Assembly: GCA_015680685.1 (NCBI GenBank)
Contig: MNCI01027262.1
Location: 1,256,255 to 1,320,254 of the forward strand
Reading direction: 5' to 3'
DNA: 64,000 nt
DNA from: Gnetum montanum
Lineage: Eukaryota; Streptophyta; Gnetopsida; Gnetales; Gnetaceae
Numbering within the stretch: position 1 is the first letter of the stretch; each line of letters starts with the position of its first letter. Both the position numbers and the translations under genes were made by a program. Of the stretch, positions 11,319 to 22,950 are shown in pieces. Under the pieces are notes generated by a model. The model was not told the DNA's origin, made no database searches, and saw nothing but the letters and a program-made list of their open reading frames with translations.

Positions 11319-13182
11319 CACTTGGAACAATCTTTGTAAGCGGCAGGCTCACATTTATAATCGGTTAGATAGATATTATTTTTCCACTCTTTCTTTTTGG
11401 CAGACCCTCTCTACTACTAAAGTCCACCAACACGCAACCTTATCTGATCACTTCCCCATTACTTTATCTATGCAGATTCATAACGACCACCAACGATGGA
11501 ATTATCATCTCTTTAGATTACATAGTCAATGTTTCTCTTCTCCTCCTGCCCAACAACTTCTTTCTTGCCTTTGGAATGTTGAACCTAGACCCTTAGGTCT
11601 AAGGGGTTCGATCCATTGGTGGCTTCAGACTACTAGTAGAGTTAGGAATCTCCCCCTTCATTATGGTAAGGAAGTTGCCTCTCATTCTCGACAAGAGTAC
11701 TCCAACATATGCTCTACCATTGAGCACCTTACAACCAAACTAACTGATGATCCCTTCAATAGTCACCTACAAGGGGAGCTTTCTAGAGCCCATATAGCCT
11801 TTCAACATTGTGAAGTATACAAGGCACAAGGTGCCTTGATTAAAAGCCAACTCACTTGGCTAAACATTCAAGATGAGCACTGTAACGAATTCTTTAAGTA
11901 CCTTAACCGGTCCTCCCCTTCGCCCTCTTTAGATAAACTCTTCATAAATGGATCCATTATCACTGACCAAAATAGTCTTCTCTCTTACCTTAAGGAACAC
12001 TTTGAGGCCTTATTCACCACTACTCCTATGGATCATGCATCCTTCACAGCCGTCACTCTAAATTATCCTAGATTGGTTAATTCTTCTATGTTGACAATTT
12101 TAGAAGCTGTTATTACTCTAGCTAAGCTTCGACAGGCTTGCTTTAACCTAAGCCCTAAGAAAGCCCCTAGTTATGATGGTTTTCCTATCAAATTTTTCCA
12201 AAAGCATTGGGATTTGGTAGGTTCTGACCTCTTCCATGTTATCAAAGACGCTACACTTATTGGTTCTTTTGGACCAATCTTAAACCAAGGTATTATTCAT
12301 CTTCTCCCTAAATCGGGAGATCCTACTTGTATCTCCAATTGGCAACCTATCACCTTACTTAATGTGGTTTACAAAATTTGGGCTAAATGTTTGGCTTTGC
12401 GATTAACGAAAATCCTTGCTTGTATTATTTCCCCCCAGCAAACTAGCTTTGTCCTAGGAAGATACATATTAAATAACGTGGTGGCTACTTGGGAAGTTCT
12501 TGAGTGGGCTGAGGACGAGGGTTAGGATATCCTCCTGATGAAGCTTGATTACACTAAAGCCTATGATAATATTAAGTGGGATTTCATTATCCAAACCATG
12601 ACTAAATTGGGTTTTGGTCCTAAGTTCATTCATATGGTAGAATGCTTATTCTCAGATGCTACTGCACGAATCGCAACTACCTTCGGCATCACTCTTCCTT
12701 TTCTATTCATAGGTCTGTTAAGCAAGGTTGCCCTATTGCTCCTTACCTCTTCATCATTGCAACTGATTTTATGTGTCATCAAATCAACTTGGATATTCAA
12801 AACAATGTTTTATCTAGGGTTCATCTATCTTCTCCTCAACATCAGCTCCTCAATATGCATTTTGTTGATGACTCCTTTTTCCTTATTCAAAACAATGCTA
12901 TTAATGTGCAGCGTCTCTTGTCTCAAGTTGAGTAATATTGCTCCCTCTCTAAATTTGTGATAAATTGGCATAAGTCTTCAATATATAGCTTCACCAATAA
13001 TTGCAACCATTTGTCCAATTATAGTTGAAAGCGTACTCAAGATCATGAAATCATTACGCTCTTGGAAATCCCTTTTCGCTTTAGAGGCCCAACTTCAAAG
13101 CTATGGGGCCAAGTACTCTCTCGAATTCAAAGGAAAATCAAAAAATGGAAAACCAAACCCCTCACCCTCGTCGGTAACTATC
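11319..13182 (+). pseudogene. L1-type LINE, part 1: endonuclease end and reverse transcriptase
   Basis: The element is 5'-truncated inside its endonuclease: translation starts WNNLCKRQAHIYNRLDRYYF and runs to SDHFPI (about 11445-11465), the usual C-terminal phrase of the APE-type endonuclease. The linker and reverse transcriptase follow (11470-12525): KAPSYDGFPIKFFQ, then LLPKSGDPTCISNWQPITLL. One stop interrupts at 12523, then LDYTKAYDNIKWDF. A frameshift near 12640-12700 moves the frame to SVKQGCPIAPYLF and the catalytic box FVDD (12861-12872). The thumb region continues to about 13180, where element B is inserted. The remainder is at 20484-21326 and 39092-39888. Confidence 0.85.
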
Positions 13183-13186
13183 TCAT
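13182..13186 (+). repeat. Probable left target duplication of element B
   Basis: CTCAT here and TTCAT at 20479-20483 flank the two LTRs (4 of 5 bases). Removing element B with one copy brings the two LINE segments together with no loss. The exact 5' LTR edge is uncertain by one base. Confidence 0.5.
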
Positions 13187-13195
13187 CTGACAGAC

Positions 13196-13262
13196 ATGAT
13201 ATCACGGCTGTCACGATATCGAGTCATCCCCTGCGATATCGCGTCTGCGATATCACGGTTCA
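13196..13262 (+). repeat. GCGATATCGC palindrome cluster, U3 of element B (5' copy)
   Basis: Four degenerate copies of the self-complementary word GCGATATCGC lie within about 70 bases upstream of the TATA box. The matching cluster in the 3' LTR (19520-19615) is longer and better preserved. Confidence 0.75.
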
Positions 13263-13272
13263 CCGCCAAATC

Positions 13273-13280
13273 TATAAATA
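13273..13280 (+). promoter_or_regulatory. TATA box of element B 5' LTR
   Basis: TATAAATA preceded by TC, immediately downstream of the palindrome cluster; the same box is at 19628-19635 in the other LTR. Confidence 0.65.
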
Positions 13281-14124
13281 AGAGGCGACACTCCCATCAT
13301 TTCCCATCCTAGGCTAGAAGTAGCGAAGCTTTGGCGGATTGATCACCCTAGAGATAGAATATTTTCGATGTGCCCGTAGTAGGAGTCCCCAAGTGAACGG
13401 ATCTTTATTCGAGCAGCTTTGTACCTAAACGCAAGTTGTGTACAGCAATAAAGACGAGCTTTGTGGATAAACCTTGCAATATATGGATAGGTTTTATTAC
13501 ATGTCATTTATTACCTGTTGTTAGCACAGCATGAGTATGACTTGGTTACGAGCATTGACGAATGTGTACGGCTAACCAAGAAATCGGCTATTCATCGCGA
13601 TTAGATTCTCTCACCCTTGTCTCCTAGAACGCCGGATGAGTACGACTTGATTACAAGCATCTACGAGCATGTATGGCTAGTCAAGGGATCGGCTGCTCAT
13701 CACGCTTAGGCTAGTTAGGTGCCTCAGTACGACCACTTCGAGCACGTGTGCTACGTGTGGTGATCCCAGTAACGATTAGCGTTTGGTAACCACAATTGCA
13801 TAGTTTAGGGTGTGTACAGTAAGTGGGAATGGATGCTGACACTAGTTAATTTAGACTTAGGTCCTTAGTTAGAGTTAGTTAGTCTCTCAACCCTTCACCC
13901 TTTAGCATAGGAGATAAAACCATAAAAAACCATAAAAATTATATACCTCAAATTTACTTAACCATACACTGTGACAACAACAAGTAAGTCTGGGAAGACA
14001 ACGAATGATTAACCCCAAGTGTTCCATAATGTGTTTAGGCATTTAGTCTACGGAGTTCAACCAGATCACGCCTGCTACGCTCATTTCATATGGTTGAGTG
14101 TAGGGGTACCTCACCACTCATCAT

Positions 14125-14142
14125 TGGCGCCATTGCCGGGGA
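14125..14142 (+). promoter_or_regulatory. Primer binding site of element B (tRNA-Asp type)
   Basis: TGGCGCCATTGCCGGGGA starts one base after the LTR. It is complementary to the 3' end of plant tRNA-Asp with one mismatch. Athila-lineage Ty3/gypsy elements typically use this primer, and the site fixes the + orientation of the element. Confidence 0.8.
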
Positions 14143-14263
14143 CTAAGTGTTTGTGCGCCGAATAGAACATAAGGGATATCACTCACATCGTTGTGAGCCT
14201 TAATGAACCTTTGGGTTAATTAAATAAAAATTATATAACGGTGAATTTAGCACATCGATAAAA

Positions 14264-16582
14264 ATGCCTTCTTCTCATAAGAGAAACTCACCACCTAAGG
14301 ACCACACACGAGACAGTCGGCAAGATAAAAAACATAACCAAAATTAGCCACGTCCTAAACAATACAAGATAGTTTATACTCATTCTGATGAGTATATTCT
14401 AGACTTCACTTTTATCCTCCATCAAGATGAACATCTGCAATGGAGAGATTTGCAAGGTAACATTGTGTTACCCCCAGATCGATCAGTTCCTTGGATGCTT
14501 TTTCGTGCCTTGGCACAGATTAGTATGCAAAAATTATTTGCTAAATACATTTTTGAAGATCTTGACATGAGTGATTATTATCCCACATATCCCCAATGTA
14601 TGAGAGACTTGAGGTAGGAGAGTCAACATGCTTTTTTGAAGGGCAAAACCCTGCACGTCCTTAGCGAAATAGGAGATGAGGAACCCTTTATCATAGGTTC
14701 TTTAGCAAAGGATGTTCCCCCTCCTAACGATGGTGAGGAGGATGAGTATCAGAACCTAGGATCAACGATACATATCCCTGGTTCTGATGCCCATGAACAC
14801 CAGTTGTTTACAGAGGGAACAACTGCTCATGCTAAGGATGGGCACTTTGATCATCACAATGATCGGGGCCATAGCAGCCGAAGAGAAGGCAAGAAACATC
14901 GTCATGGCGATGGTTTTCCTTCTTCTTCCTCTTCTTCACATCATTCACCCTCTCCTTCCACATCTAGGCGCAGCCACCATGAACATAAAGGCAAGGATAA
15001 AAGTAAGAAGGATGAAAGACCTCGACAGGAAGGTTGAGAGATAGGATAAGGGCAAGGACGTAGGGAGAGTAGGGAACAACGCAGACATCACAGGCATCAT
15101 GAAAGAGACAATCATGACAAGCCCCTACTCACAACCCGAAGTATGCTTGACATAACAGAGGCAGTTAGGATTCCCACAAGGCATTTAAAGGATAGCTGGA
15201 TCAAATCATTAGACATGAACAACATCCCACGGTTTGAAGGGGGATACAATGTTGATTCGCAAAATCATTTATAGGCATTCCACGATGCTTGTGCCTTGCA
15301 AAATATAGAAAATGAGTGGCAAAAACTTAAGTTGTTCCCGAGGACACTCACCAAAGAAGCAGAGAGTTGGTATCGGTCCTTAGAACCGAAAACCATCAGG
15401 AGGTGGAGTATGATGCTAGAACTGTTCAATGAAAAGTATCAAATGTACTCCAAAGTGTCCAATTTGTGTAAGTAGATCCAAGGCTAGAAGCAAGGTACAC
15501 ATGAACCCTTGGATGTTGCCATGGCCCGCTATTACACATTATTACATCGTTGCCCAGGCCATGGGTACGCTCAGCGGGATCAACTTCACCACATCGTGGA
15601 TGGGCTAAGGAATGAAACTAGAAGAACCGTTGGGACTTATGCCCAAGGGAGACTCTCACAACTCAGAGTCCATGAAGTACAAAGCTTGTTGGAGCAAGTA
15701 GAAAATGAAGAGGGTGAGCTACACAAAAGGGAAAGTGTAGAAGAGTACAACCGTGATCCCTCCCTTTGAAAGAAGGGAGTGAAATTTTGTGATGAAGAGG
15801 ATGAGTCACCAATCGAAGAGTTGGTGAATCGAAAAACTTTGCCGATCCAAAAATTAACAACCGAGGTATTGCCCAAAGTAGACCAAATGTGGGATTCCTT
15901 AGACTCAAGAATTGAAACAGTCTTGAAAATTGTAGAAGAGTCTAAGGTTGAACATAGTAGTGACAAAGGTAAGAAAAAGTGCAGAGATTTAGACCCTGCA
16001 CATAACAAGGGTAAGGGAAAAATCACTAACTCCAATGTGGCTAAGGATTCGGATTCAGACGATGATGGTGGATGTGAGATCTACCATTATGACCATCCTA
16101 AGGGATGTTGCCCCATCATCTCACATCTATAGGAGTTTGGGGTGTATGCCCTTAATCCAAGACTCAACCAATGGCAAACACCCTGCAGGTTACCTTATCC
16201 ACAAGGTAACCCAAGGCAGTTCCACCAACCCTTAATGTATTATCCAAGTGGAACTCCACCACAGCCCATCGAACAGCATCAGCAGTGGCAATACCCACAG
16301 TCATGGGGGATTCCACCGCTAACACAACGGTACCCTTACCGGCAACCCAGTCCTTATGGATATTATGTGCAGCAGCCGATTTCTCCAAGTGACTCTATGG
16401 GTCACACAACCCCCAACCATTACTACCAAGTTCGAGAGTACTTCAGGAGGACTCCTTCTCCTCCAGGAGACATCTCACACTCATTCCATCCTCCTAATCC
16501 ATCCGCACCTCTTCCAACACAAGTAGTTCCCATAACACCTCTTGCTCCAACAATGCAAGGGGAACTTCCTCCTCAACCGTAG
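14264..16582 (+). pseudogene. gag: Gag of Athila-like element B, one frame with stops
   Basis: From the ATG at 14264 a single reading frame continues through gag into protease without any frameshift, broken only by stops. Seen in order: an N-terminal part with HSDEYILDFTFILHQDE; a His/Ser-rich hydrophilic stretch (about 14800-15030); the retroviral-type gag core with RFEGGYNVD, EWQKLKLFPRTLTKEAESWYRSL and ELFNEKYQ (15230-15450); helical segments to about 15950; an acidic-basic linker; HPKGCCPIISHL; and a Gln/Pro/Tyr-rich tail. Ten internal stops were counted over gag: seven TAG, two TGA, one TAA. Most sit where a homologous copy has Gln or where Gln/Arg fits. The C-terminal Cys/His pattern is not a full zinc knuckle. 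Confidence 0.75.
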
Positions 16583-16696
16583 CAACGTCACGTTGCAAGA
16601 GCTGTAAATATCCAACCTACTACTGGTTCTAACAACTATAAAAAGAGAAGACCTTACTTCAGAACCAAAAGCCTAGACAAACTCTCGCAACAACAA

Positions 16697-17245
16697 GTGA
16701 TTGAAGCCATGTACACTCCTCCACCATCTAACACTTCGGAGCACCCTTCAGTCCAACAGAGCATAACACATACGGTTATGTTAATGCATACCGTAACCAA
16801 CTGGATCAAGGTAGGCCACCTTCCTAGGAAAATAACTAACTCTGGAAGTCCCTTAATCTATTTGCAGATTGATAGAAATAAACCACATAGGGCTCTTCTT
16901 GACTCAGGTTCTGGAGTCCACTTAATTTCACAAGAGATGTATCAGGCCTGGAACTTGCCCCAACTCAAGAAGATCAACATTCGACTAGAGCTGGCAAACC
17001 AGTCTATCACCATTCCCTTGGGATTGGTGGAGGACATCATCACCACTGTGTGTGGTTGGCCTTACCCAAATGATTTTCTGGTGATCGAAGTTAACAACAA
17101 CAAAGGGGACTTCCCAATTATAATGGGAAGGGCATGGCTTAGCACAGTAGACGCATGCCTTAGGATCAACGATCTTTCCTTGGAAATGTCCAAGATGAAC
17201 ATATGTGGAAAGATCAAGAAGAGGAAAGTTCCATGCATCACATAA
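16697..17245 (+). pseudogene. Aspartic protease of element B
   Basis: An open 182-residue frame continuing the gag frame. It has the pepsin-like retroviral protease loop Leu-Leu-Asp-Ser-Gly-Ser-Gly (about residues 71-77), the LIYLQIDRNKPHRALL strand before it and the DFPIIMGRAWLS strand near residue 145. Catalytic Asp-Ser-Gly is intact. It would be released from a Gag-Pro precursor, but gag upstream contains stops, so no full precursor can be made. Homologous proteases are at 6900-7379 (minus) and 48150-48640. Confidence 0.8.
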
Positions 17246-19496
17246 AGTGATTCATCGGGTGATGATATGGAGGAAATACCTCCATGTAACAGGTGTGCCT
17301 AGGAAACATTGAAATAAAGATGCCTGTATGTAGCAACCACACAACCAGTAGAAGACATCCCATGGTTGACAGCTAGAAGGAGCAGACAAATATGCATGGA
17401 ACAAATTGAGAAAACCCATGCCAACAACGAAGGCATAGACACATTGAAGTATGAGCATCGCCAACTTCCACCCCTCAACCTACGAACATCAGTTGGGAGA
17501 AATTGGGCACTTCTACAAAATTCAAACAAACGCTCATTATTTCGGATCTCTCCCTTACAACTCAGTCATGGGGGAGATGGCCACCTATGCTAACCATATG
17601 GGGCCCTCAGTTCTTTTAAGTTTTTGTTTTACATGTTTTTGTTTTACACATTTTTGTTTTACAAATTTCTTTAACTCTTCTACTTTTTGTTTTACAAAAT
17701 TCTTTAACTTTTCTCGTTTTTTTTACAACATCGTTATACTTTTTCAATTTGTGTGTGTGTGTCTGTGATCCACCCTATAAGTTTGTCCCATAATAAGCAT
17801 TCTTCATGATGGTATGAACTATTTTTACATTGATTGCTAATGTTTGGTTTTTACCTTTAAGTCACAATGTTGATACTAAGGTATGTTTCTTCTGATATGG
17901 TAGGCAATGAGACCACTTCATCCATCCATCCACCAATTTCTATGGTTTCTCTTGGCTTGGAAATGTACAGTCCCCTTCTTAATAAGAACTTAAACGAATT
18001 GGTGACTGGGGATTTCTCAAACTAAGGAAGGACTCATGGATTGAAAAGGGTGTGACTTCAAAGGAACTTGATGCTTTTTTGTTGGTCATTCTCTTGGGTG
18101 CTTGAATGTTTCTTCTTGAGTTTTCTGCCGTTCCAATGTTACCCAATTATCGGAAGCTGAGACAATAAAAATAAGAAGTCTTTGCATGGTATGGTTCTCA
18201 CGCATACAAACACAAAACAAAAAAAGAAAAAAACCAAGTGAGTATTCAAAGCACACCCCTTAGATGAATAAACTTGGGCTACAAGAACTGGTTATGGAAC
18301 CAAAATTGTTCCCTATAACTAAGGCCCTTCTCACTTTCCATTCTCTCCTTTGTTTCGTTAGAATGGTGGTGGCTCTTCGAGCATGCATTCTTGTTACCCA
18401 AGTGGATGGTGTAACCGAATGCGTTGATGCGAAGTCACTAGATGTGGTTGGATTGAGGCCGGTGTTGGAATGAGATTTCCCAAGTTACATTAATCATCAA
18501 ACACACAAGGGGCTATACACCACCTTATTCTTGGGATTCCATTCCGTTTCTCTTCTCTTCATTGCTCACCTCATTACTAGTTGTATCATTAGTGTATATA
18601 TTTTGGTCGATGCATTGTTTTCTTTTTGGTCAATGCTTGTGGTTAAGACTTTAACTCTTGTTTCAAATGACATTCCCTGGGCCTACAGACTCTTTGGATG
18701 TGGGTTTGTTAGGGCATTAAGGGCATGAGCCTGCTTTGGGGAGGACCCACTGACATTCCTATTTGGAGCCTTAGTTAAATTCTTTTCCTTAACATTTTGC
18801 AATTAATTTTATTTTTGTTCATTTCCATCTTGACATCCACTTCATCGATGCCATAGTTGTCCCTTTTTATCTATCTTTCTTACTCCTTTTCTTTCTCCAT
18901 TCTAATGCTATCGGAGGTTCGCGATCAGTCATGGGGGTATGGGGCCTGATTTTTTTGATTTTCTCCCTGCCCCAAAATTTTTTGATTTTCTTCCTAACCC
19001 CTACCCCTTTGGTAGTCATCATTCACATATTCCCAGATCCATATCAACCATACCACAACCTAGCCAATGAGTTTACACCGAAGCAAGGTATCAATTACAT
19101 GATGATTCAATTACCCTTGCTAATATATGATTGTGTTGTGTGTGCATATGGTGGACATGCAAACAACGGATTGGATCTGGAGCAAACACTTGGAGTGGAG
19201 CAGTGTTGAAGCAACTATGCAAGGAGCAAGATCGACGGTGCGCTTATGGATGGATAATGAAGGCACAATTTTGGCATTGGTAGCACCAATATTTCTTTCT
19301 CTCTCTCTCTTTCTCAATTGCCAACAAAGGCCTAATGTCATTGTAATAAGGTGTTAACCCCTATTGTCATGAACACCAGTTTTGTCAAGCCTTGTAATAA
19401 TGATCCATTCACATGTCATCCCATTAGTTCCATTTCCCTCAATAATTCCATACCTACCTGATATTATTGTAAGGAACTCGAGAACAAGTTTTCATT
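17246..19496 (+). other. Element B: post-protease remnant and 3' noncoding region
   Basis: Weak homology to the linker before RT in element C continues to about 17580 and then stops; no RT, RNase H or integrase is present. A T-rich stretch with repeated GTTTTACA words follows (17610-17740). The segment 18915-19500 resembles the 3' end of element C (55190-55790), including AGTCATGGGGG and CTCTCTCTTTCTC words, so it is the conserved 3' untranslated region. A GA/CT microsatellite lies at 19290-19315. Confidence 0.6.
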
Positions 19497-19510
19497 CAGT
19501 CATGGGGGTA
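19497..19510 (+). promoter_or_regulatory. Polypurine tract of element B
   Basis: CATGGGGGTA directly before the 3' LTR start TGATGAGATG. Element C has TGGAGGTA in the same position. Confidence 0.65.
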
Positions 19511-20478
19511 TGATGAGATGCGATATCGCATGCACCGCGATATCACATACGCGATATCGTGGCCATCGCGATATCGCGTCATCCCCTGCGATATCGCGTA
19601 CGCGATATCGTGGTTCATCATCAAATCTATAAATAAGAGGTGGCACTCCCCTCATTTCCCATCCTAGGCTAGAAGTAGCGAAGCTCTAGTGGATTGATCA
19701 CCCCAGAGATAGAATATTTTCCATGTGCCCGTAGTAGGAGTCCCCAAGTGAACGGATCTTTATTCGAGCAGCTTTGTACCTAAACGCAAGTTGTGTACGG
19801 CAATAAAGATGAGCTTTGTGGATAAACCTTGCAGTACATGGATAGTTTGTATTACATGTCATTTATTACCTGTTGTTAGCGCAACATGAGTACGACTTGG
19901 TTACGAGCATTGACGAATGTGTACGACTAACCAAGGAATCAGCTACTCATCACGATTAGATTCTCTCACCCTTGTCTCCTAGAATGCGGGATGAGTACAA
20001 CTTGATTACGAGCATCTACAGGTGTGTATGGCTAGTCAAGGAATCAGCTGCTCATCACACTTAGGCTAGTTAGGTACCTTAGTACAACCACTTCGAGCAC
20101 GTGAGTTACGTGTGGTGATCCCAGTCACGATTAGCATTTGGTAACCATAGTTGCGTAGTTCAGGGTGTGTACGGTAAGTGGGAATGGATGCTAACGCTAG
20201 TTAATTTAGACTTAGGTCCTTAGTTAGAGTTAGTTAGTCTCTCAACCCTTCACCCTTTATCATAGGAGATAAAACCATAAAAAACCATAAAAATTATATA
20301 CCTTGGACTTACTTAACCATACACCATGACAACAACACGTAAGTCTGGGAAGACAACGAATGATTAACCCCAAGTGTTCCATGGGGCGTTTAGGCATTTA
20401 GTCTACGGAGTTCGACCGAATCGCACATGCTACGCTCGTTTCATATGGTTGAGTGTAGGGGTACCTCGCCACTCATCA
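19511..20478 (+). mobile_element. 3' LTR of element B
   Basis: 968 bp, TGATGAG to CTCATCA, closely similar to 13188-14123. It carries about 32 more bases of U3 than its partner because it has extra GCGATATCGC palindrome copies (19520-19615). It is followed by LINE sequence. Confidence 0.85.
19520..19615 (+). repeat. GCGATATCGC palindrome cluster, U3 of element B (3' copy)
   Basis: Six copies of GCGATATCGC or one-base variants (GCGATATCAC, GCGATATCGT) in under 100 bases, ending just before the TATA box at 19628. The words are self-complementary, so a dimeric DNA-binding factor would see each as a full site. Confidence 0.8.
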
Positions 20479-20483
20479 TTCAT

Positions 20484-21326
20484 GTTGGGCCCCTTCCCAT
20501 GCTTCTTATCAAAAGCTTGAATGATTATTTCGAGACTTCATGTGGTCGTCTAAAGATTCCCAAAGAGGCTTTCATCATGTTGCTTGGAATATAGTAACTC
20601 TTCCTAAGAACAAAGGTGGATTGGGCATTTTGAACTCCTTTAAGAAAGGTCTTACCCTTGTGGCTAAGTGGTTGGTTCAGCACCTAGAAGCCCCCAATAT
20701 TATTGGGAATCTTCTTCAATTAAGGCTTCGAGAAGCATTCCCTAAGAATAAGTCTATCTAGAAGGGTATCCACCTTATTAATTGGATCCCTTCTTCTCAT
20801 CACATTATCATTCTTGGAACACATGTTTTCAAAAGCATTTGGAAGGCTTGGCAGGTCTTACATTATCATGTGAATTGGAATAATGTTCATATCAATCCTA
20901 CTCTCCTTTCTAAGATTTGTCCTTGGTGGCTGCTCCTATCGCTTGCTCCTCTAGCCACCTCAAATGCTAGGATAACCACCATTTGGTTTGAAAAGAGAGT
21001 TGTTTCCCTTAGATGTCATTGTCTCACCAATCAGTGGATTACTTGGGATATGTTTGAAAACTTATATGGGGCTTCCAGAACTATTCACCACTACCTTGAC
21101 AAACTTTATCACTTCATTCATCAGTACTTGCATTTGGATGCTTTGATTCTTAGTCTCTTCCATGGTCTTCAGTGGACTAATGGATCGAACCTTCTACCCT
21201 ATAAACCACATGTGCCCTTTCAGTTGTTGCATGATTCCTCTATGATTGTTAATCGTTGCAATAGATCATGGAACAAAGAAGAGTCAGAACAGTTTTGGCT
21301 CTCCCTCTTCTCACAAGTTTGGAGCC
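20484..21326 (+). pseudogene. L1-type LINE, part 2 (after element B)
   Basis: The LINE resumes with WAPSHASYQKLE and LFRDFMWSSKDSQRGFHHVAW, the standard post-RT region of plant L1-type elements (LPKNKGGLGILNS at about 20600). It continues in one frame through a stop at 20760 and the open segment 20870-21326 (TTIWFEKRVVSLRCHCLTNQ). It is cut at 21326 by the Tat/Ogre-like insertion. Confidence 0.8.
21322..21326 (+). repeat. Left target duplication of the Tat/Ogre-like element
   Basis: GAGCC here and GAGCA at 39092-39096 flank the two LTRs (4 of 5 bases). The LINE frame reads straight across the join (SQVWS / IPTLPKIKQFLW), confirming the insertion site. Confidence 0.75.
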
Positions 21327-22935
21327 TATTACGACGGAAAATGTCGGCAGCTGGAATACCAACAAAAATCCGTGTACACAGTCTTAACCACGGATCTGTG
21401 GGACGGCTATGCTGGAGAAAACGAATCCGTAGTGCCCTGAACGGTCTTGTCGATCAGACAGGGACTTACTAAATCAGTAAATCAACGAAGATTATAGGCG
21501 TTTCGTGGAACGATTTGATTCGATAAATCGCGAAAGGAGAGGAAAACGATGTAAATAAATTGCAATAATGACAACGTTAACGCAACAAAGGGAATTGGAT
21601 CTAAGAGAAATGCGTGATTTCAAGATCTGTACTTTGACCTGAAAGAACGAGTATCATGTATAAAAAATTACAATGGGAAGATTACGATTATCTTGTGCGA
21701 AACATACATAAAATAATAAGAAAACTATTTAACAAGGAGTGTAGAATGGAGCTCGGTCTACCTTGTAAGCCAAAGACAGAGTGCAAGGAAGGTTAAGCTC
21801 AAATGTCTATCGACCAACTATGTCTGATCAATAGATCTTGCCAACTGCACCAAATGATCTCTCTCGATCTCTGATCTATCTTCTTCACTTTGGATAGTCT
21901 CTGCTCCAAACTGCCAAGGATCACCGATGGGAGAACTGTATCTTCACCAAAAGGTATGATCGCTCCTGCTGCCAAATGCTCCAAAAAATGTCTCTTGCTT
22001 CTGCTCAAGGATGATAACTGCCAAAAGTTGAAAATGCCAGCCGTTGCTCTCTATTCAAGAAAAGATGAGAAGAAGTCCCACTGCCCTTCTTTTCTTCTCC
22101 AACTTAGGTATTTATAATATGCAGAAAAGGCACGGCCTTGATGACACGTGTCTCAAATTTTTTGGATGCTGTTAACTTGACGAACTGGCTATGTCACGTC
22201 ACATTGCAATGTACGCTGTCAATTCTTTTGCCAAAGCTACTTCATGATTACACGCAATACGCTTATCAGCATATTGCGCGTATGGGTAGCAAATGTGTAA
22301 CTGCTTTAGTTGGCTTTATGCTGTATTACACTTGTTTACGCTGCGTCACGTATCAGAGCATAACAAAGCATGGAAATAGTGAGTCAAGCTATTTTACGCT
22401 CATTTATGCAGTAAAGCGTAGAGAAGCGTAAAAAATGATCAACTCGACGATAAATTACACTAACATACACTGCGTAGCGTAACGAGCGTAAGGTGATCAA
22501 TCTGTAAAAAAGAAAGGAGCCAATCTCTCGTGCTTCTTTTCGACTTTCCCTTTGACCTTTTTGAAGCTTATTACGCTACCTTGCATAATAGAGCGTAAAT
22601 CTGACCCTAGACAAAAGACTTAGCAGGATATGCGAGAAGTCACATATTACGCTGCTTAAGCCTTAAGCTTCACCAAATCTGCTGAAGTAAGTTACCTTCT
22701 AACATCAGACTATGTTAAGCAGAATTATGCTAAGCATCATTATGCTATGTTGTGTAATGTAGTGTAAAGATAGAAAACATAGTAAAATTGGAATTTGTGA
22801 GGAAGTTGGAGACTTGATGCCGGGCACCGTTTTGCCTTGCTTTGGCTTGTTCTATCTTCCGGAATTCTATCACGAACTTTTGCCTGAATCGTGAATCTTC
22901 GCCTGAGGCCAATTCACAATTTCCACGGTGTTTCA
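21327..22935 (-). mobile_element. 3' LTR of the Tat/Ogre-like element
   Basis: 1609 bp; read on the minus strand it starts TGAAACACC and ends CGTAATA (a mutated CA end; the partner has ...TAACA). U3 (22935 to about 22120) is crowded with GCGTAA/TTACGC words; the minus-strand TATA box is at 22109-22116. Confidence 0.85.
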
Positions 22936-22950
22936 ATGGCCCCTCTTTGT
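22936..22950 (-). promoter_or_regulatory. Polypurine tract of the Tat/Ogre-like element
   Basis: On the minus strand ACAAAGAGGGGCCAT directly precedes the LTR start TGAAACACC, as in element A (736-750). Confidence 0.75.

Larger units (their letters stand above)
13188..14123 (+). mobile_element. 5' LTR of element B
   Basis: A 936-bp LTR starting TGACAGA and ending CTCATCA, matching the copy at 19511-20478. U3 is short and contains copies of the palindromic word GCGATATCGC. A TATA box lies at 13273-13280. The region from ACGGATCTTTATTCGAGCA (about 13398) onward is homologous to the LTR of element C, while the U3 is not. A primer binding site follows immediately. Confidence 0.85.
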
